The notes under the pieces were generated by a model. That model was not told where the DNA came from. It saw nothing but the letters and a program-made list of their open reading frames with translations, and made no database searches. Positions 51,511 through 64,000 of a stretch of 64,000 nucleotides of DNA are shown one piece after another. Every line of letters begins with the position of its first letter. Within the stretch, counting starts at the first letter, position 1. Where the stretch lies: positions 1,860,001-1,924,000 of the forward strand of contig NZ_JAKPBU010000001.1 of the NCBI RefSeq assembly GCF_022662495.1, in the 5' to 3' direction. The position numbers and the translations under genes are program-made. This DNA comes from Lysobacter sp. M2-1 (GTDB lineage: Bacteria > Pseudomonadota > Gammaproteobacteria > Xanthomonadales > Xanthomonadaceae).

Positions 51511-51680
51511 GTGTGGGAACTGCTGTGGGGGCGGCCTTGGCCGCAATGGCCTTCTGGCAAGGCTGGAGAACGCCAGCCGAAAGCCGCTGCAGACGCCGCT
51601 TCTGTATGGCGGCTGGTCATTCGACGGTGGCTGCAGAAAGAAGAGCAATCGCGGCCAAGGCCGCTCCCACGGCCGCTCGC
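51511..51680. repeat. GTGGGAG-type repeat pair upstream of clpB (family B)
   Basis: Head TGTGGGAACTGCTGTGGGGGCGGCCTTGGCC and inverted tail AATCGCGGCCAAGGCCGCTC ending CCCAC, 170 bases in all, each with a GGCC-type hairpin. It accounts for half of the 350-base gap between the YidB-like gene and clpB. Confidence 0.75.
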
Positions 51681-51699
51681 ACGGCAACCGCAGCGTTGA

Positions 51700-51732
51700 T
51701 TTGACGCGGCATTGCCGCCACTTCCCCGACAT
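51700..51732 (+). promoter_or_regulatory. possible heat-shock (sigma-32) promoter of clpB
   Basis: TTTGACG (51700-51706), a 17-base spacer, then CCCCGACAT (51724-51732) loosely resemble the sigma-32 elements CTTGAAA and CCCCATNT. The clpB ATG is about 37 bases further on. clpB is a known sigma-32 gene in gammaproteobacteria. The spacing is one or more bases longer than ideal, so this is tentative. Confidence 0.35.
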
Positions 51733-51768
51733 TGCCGCGGCAGCGGCCCCCTCCCGGAGCGATTCGCC

Positions 51769-54366
<2,598 letters not shown>

Positions 54367-54444
54367 TCGGTTTTGCCCTTACCCAACTCGTAACCCGCTT
54401 TTGATCTTGATTCCAGCCTCCCGGCAGCGGCGCCATGGGCAAAT

Positions 54445-54896
54445 CCGGAGGGCGCCGGCCATGGATGGCCGGCGTTTTCGGACCGAGCCAGGATGGCGAG
54501 TCCGAAAATTTCCGTGACACTCCACGCGCCATGAGCGGGTTTGACTTCACGAGTAGGTGCTTTCTTTGGTTACTTTCTTTGCACCAGCAAAGAAAGTAAC
54601 TCGCCTTCAGGCGAAAGCTCTTTTCGCTTTAGCGCGAAAGTTGTTCGCATTGGAGGTGTGAGCGAAAACAAAGTCAGAATCATTCGCCCTAAAGGGCGTA
54701 AAGCTTCTCAAAGGGCATAAGGCTTTCGCCTTGCGGCGACCTACTTTCTTTGCTGGTGCAAAGAAAGTAGGCAAAGAAAGCACCTTCTCGTGACGTCCAA
54801 AGCGCTCAAGATGCCTGAGGTGCCGTCGCTATTTTCGGACTCGCCATCCATGGCTCGATCCGAAAACGGCGGCCATCCATGGCCGCCGCCCTCCGG
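54445..54896. repeat. 452-bp fold-back (long inverted repeat) element
   Basis: Outer arms CCGGAGGGCGCCGGCCATGG (from 54445) and the complement ending CGCCGCCCTCCGG (54896) extend inward about 80 bases (GGATGGCGAGTCCGAAAAT on the left, ATTTTCGGACTCGCCATCC on the right). A second inner pair, GGTGCTTTCTTTGG...GCAAAGAAAGTAAC (54555-54600) and CTACTTTCTTTGC...GAAAGCACC (54741-54784), each contains its own palindrome TACTTTCTTTGC...GCAAAGAAAGTA. There is no coding capacity. It looks like a non-autonomous dispersed element and lies in the 1-kb gap between clpB and btuB. Confidence 0.88.
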
Positions 54897-55039
54897 GTGT
54901 CCGGACCTTTCTTGCGTCTGGGAGTGCGGGTAGGCCAAGGGCACGCAGCTATTCCATCCCGGAAACCGGTCTATACAAGCTCACCAGCAGGCAGTGGGTC
55001 GAAACCCCGCTGCCCCAACCTGCTAGACTTCGCGCCGCC

Positions 55040-55252
55040 TGAGGTGACCCGCGGCCGGCCGGCCAAGGGTTGAAACGGGAATCCGGTGCGCCGGCGCCGT
55101 GCTGTCCGCAGCACACCCCCGACCAGCAATTCCGGAGCTGCCCCCGCAACGGTAGGCGAGACAAGGATCGGCAACGGCCACTGTGCATCTGCACGGGAAG
55201 GCGCCGATCCGGGAAGCATGGCTTCCGCTCGCGAGCCCGGAGACCGGCCCAA
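55040..55252 (+). ncRNA. cobalamin riboswitch
   Basis: Adenosylcobalamin-type leader upstream of btuB. Diagnostic elements in order: GAAACGGGAATCCGGTG, GGAGCTGCCCCCGCAACGGT, GCCACTG, and the B12 box AGCCCGGAGACCGGCC ending near 55250. It binds cobalamin and lowers btuB expression when the vitamin is plentiful. The btuB start lies 138 bases after the box. Confidence 0.95.
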
Positions 55253-55389
55253 GGCATGTCTTGACATGCGGCGGGCGATGTCATGGGCTGTCTTGCCGCC
55301 GTGCGCGTGCAGATTCCCCCAAGCCTCCTTGCCGCCTGTCCTTCCTCACGCTCGACCGCGCGGGCAGGCGCGGTGCAAGGAGTTTCCCA

Positions 55390-57267
55390 ATGAAGTTCCA
55401 ACGTCGTTCCATCCTGTGCGCATCGGTCGCTGCAGGCATCGCCTCGTGCATCACGTTTGCCGCAGCAGCCGGCGAGGGCCCGCAGGAACTCGATAGCGTC
55501 GTGGTCACCGCCACGCGCACTGCGCGCACCCAGGACGAAACCCTGGCCGCGGTTTCGGTGATCGACCGCGCCGACATCGAACGGCTGCAGCCGGCATCGC
55601 TGCCGGAGCTGCTGCGCGGTCAGGCCGGGATCACCATGAGCAACAGCGGCGGCGCGGGCAAGCTGACCTCGCTGTTCCTGCGCGGCACCGAATCCGATCA
55701 CGTGCTGGTGATGGTCGACGGCATCCGGATCGGCTCGGCGACGGCCGGCATCGCTTCGTTCCAGGACATCCCGGTGGAGCAGATCGAGCGCATCGAGATC
55801 GTGCGCGGCCCGTTCTCCAGCCTGTACGGATCCGAAGCCCTGGGCGGCGTGGTCCAGATCTTCACCCGGCGGCCCGCGGGCGGGTTCGCGCCGCACGCCA
55901 GCCTGGCGGCCGGAAGCTTCGGCACGCTGCGTGCGAGCGCCGGAGTCGGCGGCAAGTCCGGCGCAGGTTGGTATTCGATGACCGCGGCGCACGAGCACAC
56001 CGATGGCATCGACGTGCTGCGCAACAATCCGGACTCGCCGTTCGACGACGCCGGGCTGGATCCGGACCGCGACGGCTACCGCAACGATTCGCTGACGCTG
56101 CAGGGCGGTTACCGCTTCAGCGATGCCTGGGATGCCGACGCGCGCGTGCTGCGCGCGGAAGGACGCAACGAATACGACGGCAGCTTCGCCAATCTGTCCA
56201 AGGTGGTGCAGCAGGCGGCCTCCGCCCGCGTGGGCTATGCGCCGACCGACGCGCTCTCGTTCACGGCGAAGATCGGGCAGGCCTACGACCGCAGCGACGA
56301 CAGCCTGGACGGAGTGCATGCGAGCCGCTTCGAGACCCGCCGCAACCAGGGTTCGCTGCAGGCCGACGTGGTCGCGGGCAAGGCGCAGCTGCTGACCTTC
56401 GGCTTCGACTGGTTGCGCGATGCGGTCGACAGCGACACGCCCTACGAGGTGGAGCGTCGCGTCAATCGCGGGCTGTTCGGTCAGTGGCAGGGCAGCTTCG
56501 GCGCGCATTCCCTGCAGGCCGGGCTGCGCCGTGACGACGATGACCAGTTCGGCGGCAAGACCACCGGCAGTGCGCTGTGGGGCTGGAACTTCACCCGGGC
56601 GCTGCGGCTGACGGCGAGCTACGGCACCGCCTACAAGGCACCGAGCTTCAACGAGCTGTATTACCCCGGTTTCGGCAATGCCGGACTCGATCCTGAAAAC
56701 TCGCGCAGCTTCGAGCTCGGCCTGCGCGGGAAGCACCGCCGTGGCGGCTGGGCGCTCAATGCGTTCCAGACCCGGGTGGACGACCTGATCGCCTACGATC
56801 CGACCCTGGTGGACGCGGCGCATCCGTTCGGCCAGCCCAACAACATCGAGGCTGCCCGGATCCGCGGCCTCGAGGCGACCGGCGATGTGCAGGTCGCCGG
56901 GTGGAGCCTGCAGGGCGCGCTGACCTGGCTCGATCCGCGCAACGACAGCCACGACTTCAACCACGGCAACGTGCTGGCGCGCCGCGCACGCCGCAGCGGG
57001 CGCATCGACGTGGATCGCGACTTCGGCGCCTTCAGCCTCGGCGCCGGCGTGTACGCCGCGAGCGCGCGCTACGACGATCCGGCCAACAGCGTGCGCATGG
57101 GTGGCTATTCCCTGGTCGACCTGCGCGCGGCGTATGCGATCGACCGCGACTGGAGCGTGCAGGCCAGCGTGGCCAACGCCGGCGACCGCGATTACGAAAC
57201 GGCCGCGTTCTACAGGCAGCCTGGCCGCAGCTACACCCTGACGGTTCGCTATCGCCCCGCCGAGTAA
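55390..57267 (+). CDS. btuB: TonB-dependent vitamin B12 receptor BtuB
   Basis: Outer-membrane cobalamin transporter. The ATG at 55390 after AAGGAG gives 625 residues: a signal peptide of about 27 residues, TonB box DSVVVTATR, plug domain (LLRGQAGITMSNSGG; VEQIERIEIVRGPFSSLYGSEALGG), then a 22-strand barrel. The protein ends YTLTVRYRPAE, not in the usual aromatic residue, though an aromatic lies close. Preceded by a cobalamin riboswitch, which supports the substrate. An upstream frame to 55183 overlaps the riboswitch and was rejected. Confidence 0.95.
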   Translation: MKFQRRSILCASVAAGIASCITFAAAAGEGPQELDSVVVTATRTARTQDETLAAVSVIDRADIERLQPASLPELLRGQAGITMSNSGGAGKLTSLFLRGTESDHVLVMVDGIRIGSATAGIASFQDIPVEQIERIEIVRGPFSSLYGSEALGGVVQIFTRRPAGGFAPHASLAAGSFGTLRASAGVGGKSGAGWYSMTAAHEHTDGIDVLRNNPDSPFDDAGLDPDRDGYRNDSLTLQGGYRFSDAWDADARVLRAEGRNEYDGSFANLSKVVQQAASARVGYAPTDALSFTAKIGQAYDRSDDSLDGVHASRFETRRNQGSLQADVVAGKAQLLTFGFDWLRDAVDSDTPYEVERRVNRGLFGQWQGSFGAHSLQAGLRRDDDDQFGGKTTGSALWGWNFTRALRLTASYGTAYKAPSFNELYYPGFGNAGLDPENSRSFELGLRGKHRRGGWALNAFQTRVDDLIAYDPTLVDAAHPFGQPNNIEAARIRGLEATGDVQVAGWSLQGALTWLDPRNDSHDFNHGNVLARRARRSGRIDVDRDFGAFSLGAGVYAASARYDDPANSVRMGGYSLVDLRAAYAIDRDWSVQASVANAGDRDYETAAFYRQPGRSYTLTVRYRPAE

Positions 57268-57277
57268 CCCAAGGGTC

Positions 57278-57302
57278 GGCGCTGTCGGGATCTGGCAGCG
57301 CC
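57278..57302. terminator. hairpin between convergent btuB and oxidoreductase genes
   Basis: GGCGCTG/CAGCGCC, a 7-bp stem with an 11-base loop, 10 bases after the btuB stop. There is no strong T-tract on either strand. It probably serves as a bidirectional stop. Confidence 0.4.
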
Positions 57303-57355
57303 GGCTTCGGACATGGTTGCGATGCTGGCATGTCGCGGCTGCGGCCGCAGCGAAG

Positions 57356-58570
57356 TCAGCGGTCCAGCCGCGCGAACGAGAACAGATCCGCCAGCGGGTG
57401 CCTGCGGCGTTCGATCAGCGCGCGCAGCAGGCCCGCGCCGAGCATCGAATAGGTGATGCCATTGCCGCCGTAGGCCATCGCGAAGTGCACGCGCGGCCCA
57501 TGTTTGCGGTGCGGGCCGAAGAACGGCAGGCCATCTTCGGTTTCGGCGAAGGTGCCGGCCCAGCTGAAGACCGGTTGCATCGCCACGCCGGGGAGCAGCG
57601 CCCGCACCTTCTTCATCAATGCGTCTGTCTTCCTGCCCAGCCGCGCGTCGCGTTTGTCGGGAACGTCGATGGCATCGTCCTCGCCGCCGGCGATGATCCG
57701 GCCGTCGCGGGTCGTGCGCAGGTACAGGTAGGGCCGTGCACTTTCCCACAGCATCGTCCGCCGCAGCCGATGCAGGGCGTCGCCCCGGATCGGATCGGTG
57801 ACGAAGGCGTAGCTGCTGCGGTTGCGTGCCACCCGCTCGCCGAGCAGGCCCTGGCTTTCGTAACCGGCCGCGACCACCAGATGGCGCGCGCGGACCACGC
57901 AGCCGTCGGTGGTGTGCAGCGCGACTCCGCGCCTGTCGGCCAGGACACGCGCCACCGTGGTGCGATCGAATACGCGCGTGCCCGCGCGTTCCAGGCGTTG
58001 CAGCAGCCGGTAGCAGAAGCGATAGGGATCGACCGTTGCGGCGAGTCCGCTCAGGATCGCGCCCGGCGCGGCGAAGCCGAAACGTTCCGAGACGTCTGCG
58101 GCGTCCAGCCACCGCACCGGGAATCCATGACGCCGCCGCAGGGCGTATTCCTCCAGCATCGGCTTGAGGTGCCGCGGCTTGCTGGCGTAGTAGAGGCTGT
58201 CGGCCATGGCGAAATCGACCGCTCCCAGCGCCTTCGCCTTGTCGCGCAGCAAACCCACCGCATCCGCACAGGCGCGATAGGCCAGCAGCGCGTCGTCTTC
58301 GCCGTAGCGATGGGCAAGATCGAGCATGGGCGTGTCGATCTCGTACTGCAGCAGCGCGGTGCTGGCGGCGGTGCTGCCCCAACCGACATCGCGCTGGTCG
58401 ATCACGATCACGTCATGGCCGTGACCGGCGAGTTCGTCTGCGATCAAGGCGCCGGTGATGCCGGCGCCGAGCACCGCCACATCGCAGTGCAGGTCTTGAT
58501 GCAGCGGCGGAAAGGCGTGCAGCAGGCCGTTCCGGATCGCCCACCAGGGGTAGCCGCTTTTCAGGTCCAT
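57356..58570 (-). CDS. FAD-dependent oxidoreductase (DAO family)
   Basis: 404 residues of the glycine/D-amino-acid oxidase (DadA-like) family. The dinucleotide-binding motif VLGAGITGALIADEL lies near residues 33-47, with the acidic residue after VIVID. RHLVVAAGYESQGLL and the C-terminal MAYGGNGITYSMLGAGLL are typical FAD contacts. The substrate is not deducible; no partner genes for amino-acid catabolism are adjacent. Convergent with btuB and divergent from the ABC-F gene. Confidence 0.85.
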   Translation of the reverse strand: MDLKSGYPWWAIRNGLLHAFPPLHQDLHCDVAVLGAGITGALIADELAGHGHDVIVIDQRDVGWGSTAASTALLQYEIDTPMLDLAHRYGEDDALLAYRACADAVGLLRDKAKALGAVDFAMADSLYYASKPRHLKPMLEEYALRRRHGFPVRWLDAADVSERFGFAAPGAILSGLAATVDPYRFCYRLLQRLERAGTRVFDRTTVARVLADRRGVALHTTDGCVVRARHLVVAAGYESQGLLGERVARNRSSYAFVTDPIRGDALHRLRRTMLWESARPYLYLRTTRDGRIIAGGEDDAIDVPDKRDARLGRKTDALMKKVRALLPGVAMQPVFSWAGTFAETEDGLPFFGPHRKHGPRVHFAMAYGGNGITYSMLGAGLLRALIERRRHPLADLFSFARLDR

Positions 58571-58706
58571 TGAGCCACGCTAGCCGGCCGTCGCGTGCGG
58601 CCCGGTGAACGTCGTCCCCGGTTCGATGCGCGTCGGGCCCGATCACTTCCGATCCATTCCCCGGGAGGCGCGGGCCCGACGGATCGACGATTGATAGAAT
58701 CTGCGC

Positions 58707-60593
<1,887 letters not shown>

Positions 60594-60605
60594 CCTCCAC
60601 CTGAT

Positions 60606-60642
60606 TTGCAGGAGCGGCGTAAGCCGCGAGCGCAGCTCCTAC
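60606..60642. repeat. short family A hairpin between ABC-F and PhzF genes
   Basis: TGCAGGAGCGGCGTAAGCCG and CGCAGCTCCTACGGC form complementary ends. It lies in the 65-base gap between convergent genes and may end both transcripts. Confidence 0.6.
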
Positions 60643-60658
60643 GGCAACCCCCGACCGA

Positions 60659-61564
60659 TCACTCGCGCGGCAGCGTCGTGCGGAAACATTCCACCGCGCG
60701 GCCTTCGATGCGCACGCCTGCCGGGTCGCCGCCTTCGACGCGCACGACCACGTCCATCCAGCCACCGCGCCCCTGCGCTGTGGTCTGGCGCGCGCGATAG
60801 CGGCGCTCGCCATCGTCGCCGTCGAGCAGGCCGTGCCTGACCAGATAGGCGCCGAGCGGGCCATTGGCGTTGCCGGTGACCGGATCTTCGGCGATGCCGA
60901 TGGCCGGTGCGAACATGCGCCCCCAGGTGAACGCGTCGTCGTCCGCGGGCGTGTCCAGGGTAAAGGCGAAATAGCCCAGGCTGCCGACGCGCGGGCCCAG
61001 TGCGACCAGATGCGCGGGGTCCGGCGCCAGGGCCTGCAGCGTCGCGCGCTGGCGCAGGCAGACCAGCAGCTTGCCGTGGCCGGTCGACACGAACTGCGGC
61101 GGGCAGCGCGGATCCAGCGCGTCCTCGTCCACGCCCAGGGCCGCGGCCAGTTCCGCCACCAGGGCCGGTTCCAGCGTAGCGTGGAAACTCGGCGCGCCCT
61201 GTTCGATCGCGATCCGGACTTCGCCATCGTGGTCGAGCGTTTCGATGCGCTGCACGCCGGCGCCGGTGAGCTGGCGTCGCCAGCCCGTCGCTCCACCTTC
61301 CAGGGCGAGCACGTAATGCGCGGCGACGGTGGCATGGCCGCAGACCGGCACCTCGACGGTGGGCGTGAAGAAGCGCACATGCACGTCGTGGCTGTCGTCG
61401 CGCGGCGGCAGGAGGAAGGCGGTTTCGGAATTGTTGAGTTCGCGCGCAATCAACTGCATCTGCGCGTCGTCCAGCCTCGCGGCATTGGCGACCACGCCGG
61501 CGGGATTGCCCTGGTAACGCTGGGTGGTGAAGGCATCGATCTGGTAAACCCGCAGAACGTCCAT
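60659..61564 (-). CDS. PhzF-family isomerase
   Basis: 301 residues of the PhzF/DapF-like fold. Starts VLRVYQIDAFTTQRYQGNPAGVV; catalytic Glu47 in LNNSETAFL; CGHATVAAHYVLA and ARMF...AEDPVTGNANGPLGAYL are family hallmarks. No other phenazine genes are nearby, so it is one of the many stand-alone PhzF-like enzymes with unknown substrate. Convergent with the ABC-F gene. Confidence 0.9.
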   Translation of the reverse strand: MDVLRVYQIDAFTTQRYQGNPAGVVANAARLDDAQMQLIARELNNSETAFLLPPRDDSHDVHVRFFTPTVEVPVCGHATVAAHYVLALEGGATGWRRQLTGAGVQRIETLDHDGEVRIAIEQGAPSFHATLEPALVAELAAALGVDEDALDPRCPPQFVSTGHGKLLVCLRQRATLQALAPDPAHLVALGPRVGSLGYFAFTLDTPADDDAFTWGRMFAPAIGIAEDPVTGNANGPLGAYLVRHGLLDGDDGERRYRARQTTAQGRGGWMDVVVRVEGGDPAGVRIEGRAVECFRTTLPRE

Positions 61565-61685
61565 GCGCTCTTCGCCTTGGGAAAGCTGCCGATTCTAGGC
61601 GTTGGCGATCACGGCCGATGCGCACATCGGTCGAATGCAGCGATTCATGCTTGTCGGCGCAATGGGCTGCGGTTAGGGTCGTGCG

Positions 61686-62294
61686 ATGCGCCCGACCTTC
61701 GCCGCTTCCGTCCTGTCACTGGTACTCGTTGCGTGCGCATCGGCACCGCCGCCCGATGCTGCAGGCGGCACACCCGCCGATGCGTTCTTCGCGGCGCTGT
61801 CGTCCGCCTGCGGCCAGGCCTATGCCGGGCGCGTGGTGGCCAATGTTCCCGCGCCGACGGCGCCGGATCCGTTCGAGGGCAAGCCGCTGGTCATGCACGT
61901 GCGCGAGTGCGGCAGCGACGTCCTGCGCATTCCGTTCCACGTCGGCGACGACCGCTCCCGCACATGGGTCGTGAGCCGGACCGGCACGGGCTTGCGGCTG
62001 AAGCACGACCATCGCCATCAGGACGGTTCGCCCGACGTGCTGACCCTGTACGGCGGCGATTCGCGCGTACCGGGCAGCGCGTCGCGGCAGGAGTTTCCGG
62101 TCGACGCGGAATCGATCGCACTGTTCGAGCACGAAGGCTCGCAGGCCTCCGTCACCAATACCTGGGCGATGGAAATGATCCCGGGCCAGCGTTTCGCCTA
62201 CGAGCTCAGCCGTCCGGGCGGGCGCCTGTTCCGGGTCGAATTCGACCTGCGCAAGCCCGTGCCCGCGCCGCCTGCGCCCTGGGGGACCCGCTGA
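61686..62294 (+). CDS. putative lipoprotein of unknown function
   Basis: 202 residues with a lipoprotein signal: hydrophobic stretch and lipobox LVAC (Cys17), followed by an SAPPPDAAGG linker. The remainder (about 30-195) is a soluble domain with four charged beta-rich segments (KPLVMHVRECGSDVLRIPFHVGDD; SRTWVVSRTGTGLRLKHDH). No enzyme motif was recognised. Homologues of this kind are usually annotated as hypothetical in xanthomonads. Start at 61686 fits a signal peptide. Confidence 0.75.
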   Translation: MRPTFAASVLSLVLVACASAPPPDAAGGTPADAFFAALSSACGQAYAGRVVANVPAPTAPDPFEGKPLVMHVRECGSDVLRIPFHVGDDRSRTWVVSRTGTGLRLKHDHRHQDGSPDVLTLYGGDSRVPGSASRQEFPVDAESIALFEHEGSQASVTNTWAMEMIPGQRFAYELSRPGGRLFRVEFDLRKPVPAPPAPWGTR

Positions 62295-62377
62295 GGCGAT
62301 CGGGGACCGCTTGGGCTTGATCCCTTCGGCGCAGCCCCCAGAATGCGGAACCTGTTGTCCGTCGCCCCGGTTCGACC

Positions 62378-62716
62378 ATGCCGATCTACGCTTTCGCCTG
62401 TAACGCCTGTGGCCATCATTTCGACAAACTGCAGAAGCTGTCGGATCCGGATCCGGAGGTTTGCCCGGCTTGCGGCGCGAGCGGCCAGATCAGGCGCCAG
62501 CTGACCGCGCCATCGTTCCGGCTCTCCGGCAGCGGCTGGTACGAGACCGATTTCAAGAAGGAAGGCGACAAGAAGCGCAATCTGGCCGGCGAGGGCGGGG
62601 AAGGCGCCAAGCCTTCGGCCGAGGCCAAGCCCGCGCCGGCAAAGCCGGACACCGCCGTGGCCACATCCGCTCCGGCCAAGCCCGCGCCGAAATCCACCAC
62701 CTCCGGGGCCGACTGA
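62378..62716 (+). CDS. FmdB-like zinc-ribbon protein
   Basis: Small regulatory-type zinc ribbon, 112 residues. Four Cys ligands: Cys8 and Cys11 in FACNACGH, Cys29 and Cys32 in VCPACG. FRLSGSGWYETDFK is the conserved continuation. The C-terminal 45 residues are Ala/Pro/Lys-rich and unstructured. In many proteobacteria this gene precedes aspS; here the next gene is a convergent GGDEF cyclase. Exact function unknown. Confidence 0.9.
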   Translation: MPIYAFACNACGHHFDKLQKLSDPDPEVCPACGASGQIRRQLTAPSFRLSGSGWYETDFKKEGDKKRNLAGEGGEGAKPSAEAKPAPAKPDTAVATSAPAKPAPKSTTSGAD

Positions 62717-62719
62717 CCG

Positions 62720-62734
62720 CCGGCTTTCAGCCGG
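62720..62734. terminator. bidirectional hairpin spanning the fmdB-like/GGDEF gene ends
   Basis: Perfect 6-bp stem CCGGCT-TTC-AGCCGG in the 10-base gap between convergent stops; the GGDEF stop codon lies inside the loop. Short, without a T-tract. Confidence 0.4.
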
Positions 62735-63779
62735 GGGCCACTTCCACCCGGTTGCGGCCGCGCTGCTTGGCCTCGAGCAGCGCCGTGTCGGCGCGGTGCA
62801 GGGTTTCGCCCAGGGCTTCGCCGGGGAGGTGTTCGGCGATGCCGGCGGACATCGACACGGTGAATCCGCCCATTTCGGTCTGGGCCAGGGCCTCGCGCAG
62901 GCCATCGGCAAAGCGCGCTGCAGCGGACGCGTCGGCGCGCGGCAGCAGCATCACGAACTCCTCGCCGCCCATGCGCGCCACCAGCGCGTCGGGGGGCCTG
63001 CGCGCGAGCATCAGCGCCGCCGTGCGCGACAGCGCGCGATCGCCCGCGGCATGGCCGTGCACGTCGTTGATGATCTTGAAGTGGTCCAGGTCCATGAAGC
63101 ACAGCGAGAACGGTGCGTCGGATCCGGTCGCTTCGCGATGCGCGGCTTCGCCCAGCTGCAGGAACCGGCGGCGCGACAGCAGCCCGGTCAATGCGTCGTG
63201 CTTGGCTTCGTGGTCCAGGTTGACCTGGAACTCGTAGGCGCTGCGCCGCAGCCGGTCGATGGATCGGAAGATGGCCAGGCTGGTGCAGGAAAACAGGGCT
63301 GCGTAGCCGGCGAACACCCACAGGCTTCTGGCATCCGGGCCTGCACGCAGCAGCGCCGTCAAGGCGCATGCGTAGCACAACAGGCTGGACACGATCGCGC
63401 GGCTGGGCCAGACCCAGAACGGCGCCGCCGCCACCGGAACCACCATCAGGACCGGCAGGATCCAGTACAGGGTGTCCGGGTCGGGCGTGACGATGAACGC
63501 CAGCGCCAGCTCCGCGCTGCACAGCAGTGCGATGGTCCACCAGCCGTGGGCATGGATCGTGTCGGCGCGCGACTGGACCGCCATGAGCACCACGAGCACG
63601 GCGATGCCGATCGGCAAGGCCAGCGCCCGCACTCCCGACAGCACCGGAGTTCCGGTGAGCCCGGCGTCCACCCAGGCGGCCACGAGCAGGGCCAGCGGCG
63701 CCATCCCCTGGATCGGGAGCGTGCGCCGGCGCACGCGCTGGAAATAATCCTGCTGGTAAGCAGTCGCGGTTCCGTTCAA
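62727..63779 (-). CDS. membrane-anchored GGDEF diguanylate cyclase
   Basis: Makes cyclic di-GMP. From a TTG at 63779 it has 350 residues: five or six N-terminal hydrophobic segments, then a GGDEF domain with DALTGLLSRRRFL, the substrate region DLDHFKIINDVHGHAAGDRAL, and active-site MGGEEF. No RxxD inhibitory site is obvious before the GGEEF. The frame is also open to an ATG at 63911, but that start lies 32 bases inside the upstream gene, so 63779 was preferred; the choice is uncertain. Confidence 0.85.
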   Translation of the reverse strand: MNGTATAYQQDYFQRVRRRTLPIQGMAPLALLVAAWVDAGLTGTPVLSGVRALALPIGIAVLVVLMAVQSRADTIHAHGWWTIALLCSAELALAFIVTPDPDTLYWILPVLMVVPVAAAPFWVWPSRAIVSSLLCYACALTALLRAGPDARSLWVFAGYAALFSCTSLAIFRSIDRLRRSAYEFQVNLDHEAKHDALTGLLSRRRFLQLGEAAHREATGSDAPFSLCFMDLDHFKIINDVHGHAAGDRALSRTAALMLARRPPDALVARMGGEEFVMLLPRADASAAARFADGLREALAQTEMGGFTVSMSAGIAEHLPGEALGETLHRADTALLEAKQRGRNRVEVAPG

Positions 63780-63879
63780 GGTCGTCTGGCCGTCCCTGGG
63801 GCGACCATTATCGACCGCCGCCGACCCCGACCGCGAATTCCACGGCGGGGCGACGCTCGCGATGCCGATGGCTGTCCCC

Positions 63880-64000
63880 TCAGCGATTGCCGAACCGCCC
63901 GCGGCAGCCATCGTCCACCCATAGCCCGCGCGCGGCGTCGTAGCCCCAGGTTCGACCCTCGATGCAGGCCGTGCCGGAGAGTTGCTGCAGCAGGCGCGGG
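63880..64000 (-). CDS. DUF3011-like protein, 3' end only
   Basis: The frame is open from the window edge to a TGA at 63880-63882, encoding about 39 residues including ACIEGRTWGYDAARGLWVDDGCRGRF. The repeated W/Cys pattern (WxYDxxxGLWVDDGCRGRF) is typical of DUF3011 proteins, small secreted proteins of xanthomonads and relatives. The start lies beyond the window. It is on the same strand as the GGDEF gene and ends about 100 bases before that gene's preferred start. Confidence 0.7.
   Translation of the reverse strand, partial: PRLLQQLSGTACIEGRTWGYDAARGLWVDDGCRGRFGNR

Overview
The window reads as a chromosomal segment of a high-GC gammaproteobacterium, most likely of the Xanthomonadaceae/Lysobacteraceae (Lysobacter- or Luteimonas-like). 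Grounds: a division/cell-wall cluster running into lpxC, a DciA-type helicase-loader gene, an M23 peptidase gene and secA; a Nudix-ThiE fusion after secA; a pilB-pilC-pilD-coaE group with pilR/pilS and a sigma-54 pilA promoter; and many short GTAG/GTGGGAG hairpin repeats plus a REP-associated transposase. No rRNA, tRNA, CRISPR array or prophage was seen. The taxonomic call is inference from gene order and repeats.

Layout. 1-12 kb (+): murE (5' cut by the window edge), murF, mraY, ftsW, murC, ddl, ftsQ, ftsA, ftsZ, lpxC. Most of these overlap by a few bases; murD and murG are absent from the cluster. 12-17.5 kb: dciA (-), an M23 peptidase, secA, and a Nudix/ThiE-like protein. 17.5-19.5 kb: a RAYT transposase gene bracketed by REP hairpins, coaE (-), and three 129-bp tandem repeats. 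19.5-23.7 kb (-): pilD, pilC, pilB. 23.8-37.6 kb: a surface-glycan cluster lying between pilB and pilA. Its + arm holds a GT2, gmd, a flippase, an FkbM-like methyltransferase, a GT2, a second Gmd-like enzyme, a sugar C-methyltransferase and a WbsX-like protein. Its - arm holds a large GT-C/TPR membrane protein, a GT4, an epimerase and a GT2. 37.7-41.6 kb (-): pilA, pilR, pilS. 42-46.6 kb (+): sucC, sucD, a ccdAB toxin-antitoxin pair, nadE. 46.6-49.7 kb: a poly-G artefact, bamD (-), rluD, pgeF. 49.7-51.4 kb (-): two YidB-like tail-anchored proteins. 51.8-64 kb: clpB, a 452-bp fold-back element, a cobalamin riboswitch with btuB, an FAD oxidoreductase (-), an ABC-F ATPase, a PhzF-like protein (-), a lipoprotein, an FmdB-like zinc ribbon, a GGDEF cyclase (-) and the 3' end of a DUF3011-like gene (-).

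How the genes work together. The first 12 kb makes lipid II precursors, builds the divisome and commits lipid A. The pil genes encode type IV pilus assembly, pilin and its two-component control; the strong -24/-12 match upstream of pilA fits PilR control. The glycan cluster looks able to make a GDP-mannose-derived deoxysugar, probably C-methylated, and to assemble, flip and transfer a glycan. Its position makes pilin or surface glycosylation plausible but unproven. The points most worth a second look are this glycan cluster, a repeat element inserted in frame in pgeF, the REP/RAYT locus, the missing murG and murD, a dciA gene with no ordinary start codon in its apparent N-terminal region, and the fold-back element before btuB.
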